A stretch of DNA of 7,299 nt, taken from positions 1-7,299 of the forward strand of contig JAEXPL010000143.1 in assembly GCA_023446865.1 (NCBI GenBank), read 5' to 3'. The position numbers and the translations under genes are program-made. The notes beneath the pieces are model-generated. The model searched no databases and had not been told where the DNA came from. It saw only the letters and a list, made by a program, of their open reading frames with translations. This document shows positions 1-5,958 of the stretch, one piece after another (position 1 is the stretch's first letter; every line of letters starts with the position of its first letter). The DNA comes from Verrucomicrobiota bacterium (GTDB lineage Bacteria > Verrucomicrobiota > Verrucomicrobiia > Opitutales > Opitutaceae).

Positions 1-1085
1 AGCTCTTCGCGCGCGACGCCGAACTCACCCGCCAGTTCCACACCGAGCTGCTGGGCGGGAAGTGGAACCACATGATGGACCAGACGCACATCGGCTACAC
101 CTACTGGCAGCACCCGCCGCTGAACCGCAAGCCGGCGGTCTCGGACGTGCAGATCGGCGACCGCGCGGAGCGCGGCGTCCTTGTGGAGCACGGCGAGCGG
201 CCGCGCTGGGGCTGGCTGGATGTCGAGGCTGACTGGAGCTTCACCCATGCGCTGCCGCCGGCCGACTGGAGCAACGACCAGCGGCCCTACGTCGAGGTCT
301 TCAACCGCGGCAGCCAACCGCTGCGGTACACACTCACGCCGAAACAGGAGTGGCTTCGCCCCGCGAAACGCGAGGGCACGATCCAGTTCGAGGAGCGGAT
401 CGAGATTGCCGTCGACTGGAAGAAGGCGCCGCCGGGTCGCAGCGTGGGCGAGCTCGTGATCGCGGGCGCCGGCAGCGAGTACACCGTGACGTTGCCGATC
501 CGCAACGAGCAGCCGGTCCTCGCCGGTGCCGTGGAGAACAACGGCGTCGTTGCCATCGAGGCGGCGTGTTTCGACCACGTGCAACAAACCGCCGCGGCGC
601 GCTGGATCACCGTGCCGAACCTTGGGCGCACAGACTCGGCGGTCACCATCGCGCCGACCACCACCGCCAGCTGCACGCCCGGGGCGGACGCGCCGCGGCT
701 GGAGTACGTCTTCACGTTGCTCGACGACGCGGCCGGGGTCTCCGTCAACGCCCACGTTTCGCCGACGCTCAATTTCCGAAAGGGGGAAGGGCTGCGGTTC
801 GCGGTCGCGATTGATGACGGCGCGCCGCAGATCATCAACATCAACGAGGGCGAGGACGTGCCCGACTGGAAGTATCCGAAGTGGTGGAACGACGCGGTGG
901 GCAACCGCATCAAGATCAAGTCCACCGCGCGGCAGCCCCTCGCCGCCGGCCGGCACACGCTAAAGGTGTGGATGATCGACGCCGGTGTGGTGCTCCAACG
1001 CTTCGTGATCGATGCCGGCGGCCTGAAGCCGACCTACCTCGGGCCGCCCGCGAGCCGGCGCGTTGCCGAGACTGCGGCGCGCTGA
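1..1085 (+). CDS. GH115 xylan alpha-1,2-glucuronidase, C-terminal part (5' end outside window)
   Basis: Family GH115 enzymes remove (4-O-methyl)glucuronic acid side chains from glucuronoxylan, usually as exported enzymes. The first complete codon is at 3 and the frame is open to the window edge, so the ATG at 72 is internal; 360 residues are visible of a family usually around 800-1000 residues. The block KWNHMMDQTHIGYTYWQHPP (visible residues 20-39) is a GH115 hallmark at the end of the catalytic region. It is followed by a linker domain rich in W and beta strands, then the GH115 C-terminal beta-sandwich domain, with LEYVFTLL near residue 233, LNFRKGEGLRFAVAIDDG near 256-273, and the characteristic ending HTLKVWMIDAGVVLQRFVID...TYLGPP (about 318-349). 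The catalytic centre and any signal peptide lie outside the window, so activity cannot be judged. The gene converges on yqeY. Functional partner in the window: uxaC. Family call is firm; exact substrate is inferred. Confidence 0.93.
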   Translation, partial: LFARDAELTRQFHTELLGGKWNHMMDQTHIGYTYWQHPPLNRKPAVSDVQIGDRAERGVLVEHGERPRWGWLDVEADWSFTHALPPADWSNDQRPYVEVFNRGSQPLRYTLTPKQEWLRPAKREGTIQFEERIEIAVDWKKAPPGRSVGELVIAGAGSEYTVTLPIRNEQPVLAGAVENNGVVAIEAACFDHVQQTAAARWITVPNLGRTDSAVTIAPTTTASCTPGADAPRLEYVFTLLDDAAGVSVNAHVSPTLNFRKGEGLRFAVAIDDGAPQIININEGEDVPDWKYPKWWNDAVGNRIKIKSTARQPLAAGRHTLKVWMIDAGVVLQRFVIDAGGLKPTYLGPPASRRVAETAAR

Positions 1086-1111
1086 GTCCGTGGGGCGGAA
1101 CACCAACGGAC
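1086..1111 (+). terminator. Hairpin directly after the GH115 stop codon (weak terminator candidate)
   Basis: GTCCGT at 1086-1091 and ACGGAC at 1106-1111 form a perfect 6-bp stem starting one base after the TGA. The loop is 14 nt. No T-run follows on the plus strand, so this is not a standard intrinsic terminator; it may only protect the 3' end or be chance in GC-rich DNA. Confidence 0.25.
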
Positions 1112-1146
1112 GACAGAAGGTAACGAAGGTAACGAAGGGAACGAAG
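1111..1146. repeat. 9-bp tandem repeat (GTAACGAAG units) abutting the first paired-hairpin repeat
   Basis: Two identical GTAACGAAG units (1120-1128, 1129-1137) and one GGAACGAAG variant (1138-1146) lie in tandem, preceded by a degenerate unit CGACAGAAG (1111-1119). The last base of the array is the first G of the adjoining GGTGGAC repeat end, so the two elements are fused without spacer. A 9-bp unit keeps frame on either strand, so spurious ORFs run through it. It sits in a convergent intergenic gap; no function is evident. Confidence 0.8.
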
Positions 1147-1269
1147 GTGGACGGCGTTGCCCCCAACGCCGTCGCGTGCGCGAGCTTTCGCGGACGGTAT
1201 CTGTATGCGGACAGCCGCTGGCTGTCGCGGGCTGAGCCTCCGACCCGCTTGGGGGCAAGCGGGTCCACC
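1146..1269. repeat. REPIN-like paired-hairpin repeat, copy 1
   Basis: The 124-bp element is bounded by inverted ends GGTGGAC (1146-1152) and GTCCACC (1263-1269). Left hairpin: stem GACGGCGTT (1150-1158) with AACGCCGTC (1165-1173), 9 bp perfect, loop GCCCCC. Right hairpin: stem GACCCGCTT (1242-1250) with AAGCGGGTC (1257-1265), 9 bp perfect, loop GGGGGC. A third hairpin, GACAGCC (1210-1216) with GGCTGTC (1220-1226), lies between. GTGG precedes or overlaps each outer stem base, read inwards from either end. Known REP sequences have a GTRG tetranucleotide next to a palindrome, and inverted REP pairs are called REPINs or BIMEs, mobilised in trans by RAYT transposases. Assignment to that class is an inference from architecture. 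It lies between the 3' ends of two convergent genes, a typical REP location. Confidence 0.8.
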
Positions 1270-1308
1270 TGAACTCGGGCGTCGGCTCTCTCGCCGTCCG
1301 CCGGCCCC

Positions 1309-1758
1309 TCAGGGCAGCTTGGCCTGGATCAGTTTGCTGACGGAGCCGAAGTCGATGAGGCCGGCCTGCGGGTGCTTCTTGAGCGCACCCATGACCTTGC
1401 CCATCTCCTTGCGCGAGGCGGCGCCGGTCTCGCGGATCACCTCGTCGACGATCGCGGCGAGCTTCGCCTCGTCGAGGCCCTGCGGGAGGTATTTCTCGAG
1501 GAGCTTGATCTCGTTGGCGTTGGTGGCGGCGAGATCGGCGCGGCCGCCCTTCTCGAACTCGGCCTTGGCCTCGGTGAGCGTTTTGACGGACTTCCGGAGC
1601 ACGGCGGTGACGAGGGCGTCGTCGATCGGCTTGTTCTGGTCCATCGCGGCGCGCTGGATGGCGGCGTCGGTGGTGCGTAGGGCGAGGGCGGTGACGGAGT
1701 CGCGGGCCTTGAGGGCGGTGACGATGTCGGCGCGGAGCTGCTCGTAGATGGTGGCCAT
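1309..1758 (-). CDS. yqeY: GatB/YqeY domain-containing protein
   Basis: A 149-residue protein matching the full length of the YqeY family, soluble and predicted cytoplasmic. Family members share a helical domain with the tail of GatB, the tRNA-amidotransferase subunit, and are thought to bind tRNA or ribonucleoprotein; their precise role is unsettled. Diagnostic segments are MATIYEQLRADIVTALKARD at the start, LRTTDAAIQ (27-35), the conserved GGRADLAATNANEIKLLEKY (71-90) followed by LPQGL, and the tail motif SRKEMGKVMGALKK (115-128). Start ATG at 1758 fits the family N-terminus, but no GGAG-type ribosome-binding site precedes it; instead CCTCCTTCC touches the ATG. It begins 21 bp after the stop of the TonB-domain gene and is probably cotranscribed with it. 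The downstream convergent gap carries repeat copy 1; no clear terminator is visible. Confidence 0.93.
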   Translation of the reverse strand: MATIYEQLRADIVTALKARDSVTALALRTTDAAIQRAAMDQNKPIDDALVTAVLRKSVKTLTEAKAEFEKGGRADLAATNANEIKLLEKYLPQGLDEAKLAAIVDEVIRETGAASRKEMGKVMGALKKHPQAGLIDFGSVSKLIQAKLP

Positions 1759-1767
1759 GGAAGGAGG
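1759..1767 (-). promoter_or_regulatory. Pyrimidine tract in place of a Shine-Dalgarno site before yqeY
   Basis: Read on the coding (minus) strand, CCTCCTTCC directly abuts the yqeY ATG. It contains CCTCC, like the 16S rRNA 3' end itself, so it cannot act as a Shine-Dalgarno sequence. The same nine bases lie upstream of the DUF748 gene. Initiation may be by coupling to the preceding gene 21 bp away or by an SD-independent route. The tract is seen; its role is inference. Confidence 0.3.
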
Positions 1768-1779
1768 GCGGCGTGGGGT

Positions 1780-2253
1780 TCAGGGCGCGGCGTCGGCGGG
1801 GGCCGGGGCCTTGGGTGCGGCGGCGGGAAGCGTCGGGGTGTCGATCCGGATCTCGAAACGGTGCACGACCTTGGACGCGACGCCCTGCTGGCGCTTGAGC
1901 GCGGGCATGAAGAACGTGTTTTCGATCCCCTTGATGGCCGCCTTGGCGAAGGCGCGGTCGGTGGCCTCGGTGCATTGCACCTCGGAGGTGAAGCCGGTGG
2001 CCTCGACGATGAACTCGAGGACGGCGTAGCCCGGCTGGCCCCACTGCTTCCATTGTTCCGGGTAGTTGATGATGATGGGCGATACCGGGACAGCCAGGCG
2101 GTCGGGTTTGAAATCGGCCGGGAAACGACGGCTGAAGCGCGCCTCGCGCTTGTAGGGCACGGGTGTCGCGGGGTCGGATTTGGCCGTGGCGGCGACCGCG
2201 GTGCCGAGGAGAGCGAGGAGGACCAGGAAACGGAAGAGGGAGGCGGACTTCAT
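1780..2253 (-). CDS. Secreted TonB C-terminal-domain protein
   Basis: A 157-residue protein with an export signal: MKS, then hydrophobic LFRFLVLLALLGTAVAA and a likely signal-peptidase site after ATA (residue 24). Residues about 75-138 fit the TonB C-terminal fold: GYAVLEFIVEATGFTSEVQC, then AFAKAAIKGIENTFFMPALK and GVASKVVHRFEIRI, the usual 'variable G, AA helix, F-P-A, final strand' order. The tail (139-157) is Ala/Pro-rich. A classical TonB has an inner-membrane anchor and a long Pro-rich spacer before this domain; both are missing, so it is probably a periplasmic or outer-membrane-associated accessory protein and not an energy transducer. ATG 2253 was chosen over the in-frame GTG at 2259 because GGAG (2262-2259) sits 5 nt before the ATG and overlaps the GTG. 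It lies 184 bp after the DUF748 gene and 21 bp before yqeY. Confidence 0.82.
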   Translation of the reverse strand: MKSASLFRFLVLLALLGTAVAATAKSDPATPVPYKREARFSRRFPADFKPDRLAVPVSPIIINYPEQWKQWGQPGYAVLEFIVEATGFTSEVQCTEATDRAFAKAAIKGIENTFFMPALKRQQGVASKVVHRFEIRIDTPTLPAAAPKAPAPADAAP

Positions 2254-2258
2254 CAGCA

Positions 2259-2262
2259 CTCC
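2259..2262 (-). promoter_or_regulatory. Shine-Dalgarno site of the TonB-domain gene
   Basis: GGAG on the minus strand, 5 nt before the ATG at 2253. It decides the start codon, since the alternative GTG at 2259-2257 overlaps it. It is the only convincing purine-rich site among the three visible starts. Confidence 0.6.
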
Positions 2263-2340
2263 GGTTTGGCGGGCGGCACGGCGCGGCGCGAGGACGTTTT
2301 ACGCGGCGGGGCGGGGTCGCGGGCGGGCGGAGGTATCTGG

Positions 2341-2416
2341 CGTGGCCGGAAAGGCAGAGTCCCCGGCGCCGCAGCGAACCGGGGGCCACGATCCGGAGGC
2401 CGAGCCGGAGCTCGGC
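2341..2416. other. Structured intergenic segment between the DUF748 and TonB-domain genes
   Basis: CGTGGCC (2341-2347) pairs with GGCCACG (2384-2390) as a 7-bp outer stem enclosing an inner stem CCCGG (2362-2366) with CCGGG (2379-2383). Next to it is a separate hairpin, GCCGAG (2399-2404) with CTCGGC (2411-2416), 6-nt loop. No U-run follows on either strand, so these are not clear terminators. On the minus strand they lie in the transcript just after the DUF748 stop, where they could stabilise a 3' end or form a leader of the TonB-domain gene. GC-rich DNA yields such stems by chance. Confidence 0.3.
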
Positions 2417-2437
2417 GTTCCCGGGGCGCGCGGGCAA

Positions 2438-5400
2438 CTACTGGAGGTTGAAGACGACGCGCGGGACGGTGGTTTCACCGGCGGCGGGCGGGACGCCGGC
2501 GGGGGCGAGGAACACGCGGGCGGGATCGATGCCGCCTTTGGCGAGAAGGTATTCCTGGATGCGCCGGGCGCGCTGGGCGGCGAGATCGGCAAATTCGGAA
2601 TCCGTGGGGGTGATCGTGGCGAGCACGTGGGCTCGCAGTTCCTCGGGGGTGAGGGTGGCGGGTGATGGTGGCGTGGTGGTGGCGGTGGACGCGGCGGTCT
2701 TCGTGGTTGGCACCGGGTGTTGGCTGGCCGTGGCCGGTGCGGAGGGCGGAGGCTCGACGAAGAGCCGGCGGAAGGTGCGGACGACGAGGTTGGGTTTCGT
2801 CTTTCGAGTTTCAGGTTGCGGGGCGCGGCTGACCGTTTGCGCGGCGGCATCGCCGCTCTTGGCGAGCGGCGCCACGGTGGATGCGGCGTCGGGCGCCGCG
2901 GGCGGGCAGCGCTCGGCGTGGAGGACGGCGAGGAAGCGGGCGCTGTCCTCGGGCGTGAGCTGGATCGTGGCCGGATCGATCGCCGCGGTGGTGGTGGCGG
3001 CGAGCTCGCGCAGCTTCCGGGCGCGGAGCAGGGTGTCGAGCTGGGCGGTGCGCAGGCCGGCGAGATCGAGTTCGCGTTGCGGCTGGCTGGAGATCTCGAG
3101 GCTGAGGCCGGGGCGCTCGGTGAGGGCCTTGGCGAGACCGTCGAGGCGGGCGAGGGCCTCGGGGTCGAGTTCGGCGGAGCCGGTGGTGAAGTCGACGGCG
3201 CTGAGGTCGTGCCCGCCGCCGAAGAGGCCGCCGAGCAGGGAGAACGGCGCGGTGGCCGCCTTCACCACCAGGTTGCCCAGCGCGTGCCAGACGAGCTTGC
3301 CGTACTTGAAGTCCGGATCGTCGAGGTTGCCGCGGATGGGCAGGTCGATGGGGATGCGGCCGTCGCGGTCGCGGAGGATGGCGAGCGCGAGCTTGAGCGG
3401 GAGTTTGACGGCGTCGGGGCTCTCGACGGTCTGGCCGAGGTAGAACTGGTCGAGCGCGACCTTGTTCTCGGCGACGAGCTCGCGGGCGGAGAGGTGGTAG
3501 GCGAGATCGAGGCTGAGCTTGCCCTTGTCGATGGTGTAGCCGGCGAACTTGCCGGAGTACGGGGTGAAGGGCGGGAGCTCGATGCCGGTGAAGGTGACCT
3601 TGAGGTCGGTGAAGGCGTCGCCACTGAGTGGGTTGATCTGGCCACTGATCTTGAGCGGCGCGAGGCCGAGACGACCGGAGAGGTCGACGTCGGCGCGGGC
3701 GAGCTGCTCGGAGGAGAGGCCGGAGATCGTGCCGCCGAAATCGGTGAGCTCGGTGGTGAACGCGGGCGAGACGGAGCGATCGCTGGCGATGAGGCGTGCG
3801 CCGGAGAGTGTGACGCGGGCGATGGTGATCTGTGGTCGCACGGCGGCAGCGGCTTCAGGGCTCGTGGTGGTGGCTGCGCTCGTCGTCGGCTGCGCAGTTT
3901 CCGCGGGCGCTGCCGCGGGTTGCTTGAGAATGGCGGTGAGGTTGAGGCGCTTGTCGGCAAAGACGATGGCGCGGGCGAAGGGCTCCTTCACCGCGATCTC
4001 GTCGAGCGCGACGGCGAGCGGCCGGGTGGTCGCGCGGAGGTTGATGAACGCGAGATCGGTGAAGCCGAGGAGAGGTTCGGAGAACTCGGCGTCGACGGCG
4101 GTGAAGGCGGCGACGCCGGCATCGCCGGTGAAGCGGAGGTCGGGGGCGCCGTCGGCGGCGAGGGCGAAGGTGTCATGGCCCTTGGCGCGGGCGGCGCCGC
4201 CGGTGAGCAGGATGTCGAGGAAGGGCGCGAGGTACGGGTCGAGCGGACGTAGCGCGATGTCGGCGACATCGACCTGGAGGTCGGCGGCGAGGGGCTGCGG
4301 CGTGACGGTGCCGTCGACGGCGATGCGGCCGGCGCCGTTCCAGCGCAGCGCGGTGGCGAGGGCGATCGGTCGGTCGAGCTTCGTGCTGGCGCCGGTGAGC
4401 TTGAGGCCGAGCTGGTCGATCGTGAGGGCGACGGGGCGCGGGGTGGTGAGGTCGTGCAGGCGCAGCGTGGCGTTGGCGATCTCGAGGCTGCCGAGGGTGG
4501 CGGAGAAGGGCAGCGTCGTAGCGGCGGTGGACTCTGTGGTTGGAGTGGACGCGGTGGATGCCGGGGTGGCGGCGGAAGTCGGCCCGGGCGCGACGGAAGG
4601 TTGAAGCAGGGCGAGCCAGTCGATGGTGGCGTCGGCGCGGCGGGTGGCGGAGAGATCGGCGTCGCGTACAAGAATTGTGGCGATGACGGCTTCCTGCTTG
4701 GCGGAGTCGGCGACGAGGCCGGAGAGCTCGACGAGCGGGACGCTGGCCAGCGGCGTGGTGGCGCCGCGGGCGGCGAGCTTAAGGTCGGCGACGGTCACGT
4801 GGCCGTTGCGGAGGCGGAGGACCGGGGTGGCGGCGGCGAGGTCGAGCTCGTAGTCGAGAGCGACGCCGAGGCGGCCGGAGAGGACGTCGAGCTGGTGAAG
4901 GTCGCGGTGGAACGCGGCGTACTTGGGCAGACTGATGTCGGTGACGGCGAGACGGCCGGCGGAGCCGAGCGGATCGAAGGTGAGGCTGCCCTGCCACGCA
5001 AACTGCTCCCCGGCTTCGGTGGCGGCGGCGAAGGTGTAGGCGCCGGCGCGGTTGGGCCGGGTGGTGAAGTCGACGAGCTCGAACGAGGTCGGCCCGAACG
5101 TGGTGGAGAACGGCGCACTGCGGGCCTTGTCGGCGTAGGTGAACTCGCCCGCGGCGACCCGCAGGTGGTCGATCGCGATGGGAGGAGGGGCGGCTGGTCG
5201 GGCCGGAGCCGGCGTCGCGGCGGGCGCCGGCGCGAGGAGGTCGGCGATGTTGAGCGAGCCGTCGGCCTCGCGGTAGAGACGGGCGCGGGGACGAGTGAGG
5301 GCGATCTCGTCGAAACTCCAGGCGAGGCGGACGAGCGAGGTCGAGGGCGCAAAGTTGACGTAGAGCTCGTCCCAGCCGGCGAACTCGGCGCCGTCGTGGG

Positions 5401-5629
5401 CGGTGACCGCCAGACCGCGGATGGTGACGGAGAAGGTCCAGGGGTTGACGCGTACCTGCGTCACGGCGACGGGGCGCCGCAGGGCGGCGGTGCCCTGCTT
5501 GACCAACTGCTGCTTCACGACGACCGGGGCGACGAAGAAGCCGGCGAGCGAGTAGGTGGCGAAGAGGCCGACCGCCCAGAGCAAGGGACGGCGGCGCTGC
5601 CGCAGACGGGAGACGATAGTGGCGTGCAT
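2438..5629 (-). CDS. DUF748 (AsmA-like) envelope protein, 1063 residues
   Basis: A large DUF748-family protein, relatives of the AsmA/TamB/YhdP-type repeats that form long beta structures between the two membranes and are linked to lipid transport or outer-membrane integrity; a specific role is not established. N-terminus: basic MHATIVSRLRQRRRP, then one membrane segment (about 16-38), so it is anchored inside with a periplasmic body. Beta-rich repeats follow (VNPWTFSVTIRGL, 61-73). The DUF748 signature is clear at about 688-800: FTPYSGKFAGYTIDKGKLSL, LKLALAILRDRDGRIPIDLP, then GNLDDPDFKYGKLVWHALGN. The end (810-1063) has FTTGSAELD and the OmpA-like stretch LAAQRARRIQEYLLAKGGID. Pro/Ser/Thr/Ala linkers interrupt it at about 344-373, 568-596 and 962-992. 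ATG 5629 gives the expected basic start, but no Shine-Dalgarno site precedes it. It is isolated from both flanking minus-strand genes, so is probably transcribed alone. Confidence 0.9.
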   Translation of the reverse strand: MHATIVSRLRQRRRPLLWAVGLFATYSLAGFFVAPVVVKQQLVKQGTAALRRPVAVTQVRVNPWTFSVTIRGLAVTAHDGAEFAGWDELYVNFAPSTSLVRLAWSFDEIALTRPRARLYREADGSLNIADLLAPAPAATPAPARPAAPPPIAIDHLRVAAGEFTYADKARSAPFSTTFGPTSFELVDFTTRPNRAGAYTFAAATEAGEQFAWQGSLTFDPLGSAGRLAVTDISLPKYAAFHRDLHQLDVLSGRLGVALDYELDLAAATPVLRLRNGHVTVADLKLAARGATTPLASVPLVELSGLVADSAKQEAVIATILVRDADLSATRRADATIDWLALLQPSVAPGPTSAATPASTASTPTTESTAATTLPFSATLGSLEIANATLRLHDLTTPRPVALTIDQLGLKLTGASTKLDRPIALATALRWNGAGRIAVDGTVTPQPLAADLQVDVADIALRPLDPYLAPFLDILLTGGAARAKGHDTFALAADGAPDLRFTGDAGVAAFTAVDAEFSEPLLGFTDLAFINLRATTRPLAVALDEIAVKEPFARAIVFADKRLNLTAILKQPAAAPAETAQPTTSAATTTSPEAAAAVRPQITIARVTLSGARLIASDRSVSPAFTTELTDFGGTISGLSSEQLARADVDLSGRLGLAPLKISGQINPLSGDAFTDLKVTFTGIELPPFTPYSGKFAGYTIDKGKLSLDLAYHLSARELVAENKVALDQFYLGQTVESPDAVKLPLKLALAILRDRDGRIPIDLPIRGNLDDPDFKYGKLVWHALGNLVVKAATAPFSLLGGLFGGGHDLSAVDFTTGSAELDPEALARLDGLAKALTERPGLSLEISSQPQRELDLAGLRTAQLDTLLRARKLRELAATTTAAIDPATIQLTPEDSARFLAVLHAERCPPAAPDAASTVAPLAKSGDAAAQTVSRAPQPETRKTKPNLVVRTFRRLFVEPPPSAPATASQHPVPTTKTAASTATTTPPSPATLTPEELRAHVLATITPTDSEFADLAAQRARRIQEYLLAKGGIDPARVFLAPAGVPPAAGETTVPRVVFNLQ

Positions 5630-5639
5630 GGCGGAAGGG

Positions 5640-5648
5640 GGAAGGAGG
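5640..5648 (-). promoter_or_regulatory. Pyrimidine tract upstream of the DUF748 start
   Basis: CCTCCTTCC on the coding strand, followed by CCCTTCCGCC up to the ATG at 5629, so the last 20 bases of the leader are almost wholly pyrimidine and contain no Shine-Dalgarno site. The nine-base core is identical to that touching the yqeY start. Its role is unknown. Confidence 0.3.
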
Positions 5649-5694
5649 CCGATCGGGCGTTCTCGGCGAGCAGGAAACTACGCGGTGGCGCGGC

Positions 5695-5725
5695 CGTCGC
5701 GAATCCGCGGAGCGACGGATCGACG
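5695..5725. other. Bulged inverted repeat in the DUF748 upstream region
   Basis: CGTCG (5695-5699) pairs with CGACG (5721-5725), and ATCCG (5703-5707) with CGGAT (5716-5720), giving a 10-bp stem with a 3-nt bulge and 8-nt loop. It ends 66 bp before the DUF748 ATG. It could be an operator or a leader RNA hairpin, or chance; nothing decides between these. Confidence 0.25.
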
Positions 5726-5793
5726 GAAGCGGAGGAGGTCGGAAACTGGGCGGAGGGCGTCGCCTCCTTGGCTTCGCTTGATCGCTTGTCCGA

Positions 5794-5921
5794 GGTGGAC
5801 GGCGTTGCCCCAAACGCCGTCGGGTGCACGGGCCGCAGCGGACGAACGCTCGGCGCCCGAGCGGGTGCTTCTGTCAGCCACGGTTCGAGTCCCCGACCCG
5901 CTTGGGGCAAGCGGGTCCACC
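5794..5921. repeat. REPIN-like paired-hairpin repeat, copy 2
   Basis: A 128-bp element in the same orientation as copy 1, with identical ends GGTGGAC (5794-5800) and GTCCACC (5915-5921). Left hairpin: GACGGCGTT (5798-5806) with AACGCCGTC (5813-5821), loop GCCCCA. Right hairpin: GACCCGCTT (5895-5903) with AAGCGGGTC (5909-5917), loop GGGGC. Both stems are identical to copy 1; only loops and spacer differ. The spacer is about 73 bp and only patchily similar (shared GCGGACG and CTGTC), yet holds its own 7-bp, 3-nt-loop hairpin, CGCTCGG (5847-5853) with CCGAGCG (5857-5863). It lies 151 bp after the uxaC stop and 164 bp before the DUF748 ATG. The repeat is seen directly; its REPIN nature is inferred. 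Confidence 0.8.
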
Positions 5922-5958
5922 CGCAAGCGGCAGATCAATGGGCGGACGGCACGAGGCG

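Noticed and set aside
1116..1269. CRISPR array
   Set aside because: The tandem repeats are 9 bp without spacers, and the hairpin repeats occur as one inverted pair; there are no regularly spaced 25-40 bp repeats and no cas genes.
1146..1269. Insertion sequence with terminal inverted repeats
   Set aside because: Only 124-128 bp long, no transposase and no evident target-site duplication. A conventional MITE remains possible, but the GTGG-headed hairpins at each end fit a REPIN better.
1761..1775. AAGGAGG followed by GTG on the plus strand, a possible antisense gene start
   Set aside because: The resulting frame is short, Arg/Gly-rich and antisense to the TonB-domain gene; the purine run is simply the complement of the yqeY leader tract.
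5883..5894. tRNA T-arm-like motif (GTTCGAGTCCCC) in the spacer of repeat copy 2
   Set aside because: The flanking bases do not form a proper T stem and no acceptor, D or anticodon arms can be drawn around it, so it is a chance match.
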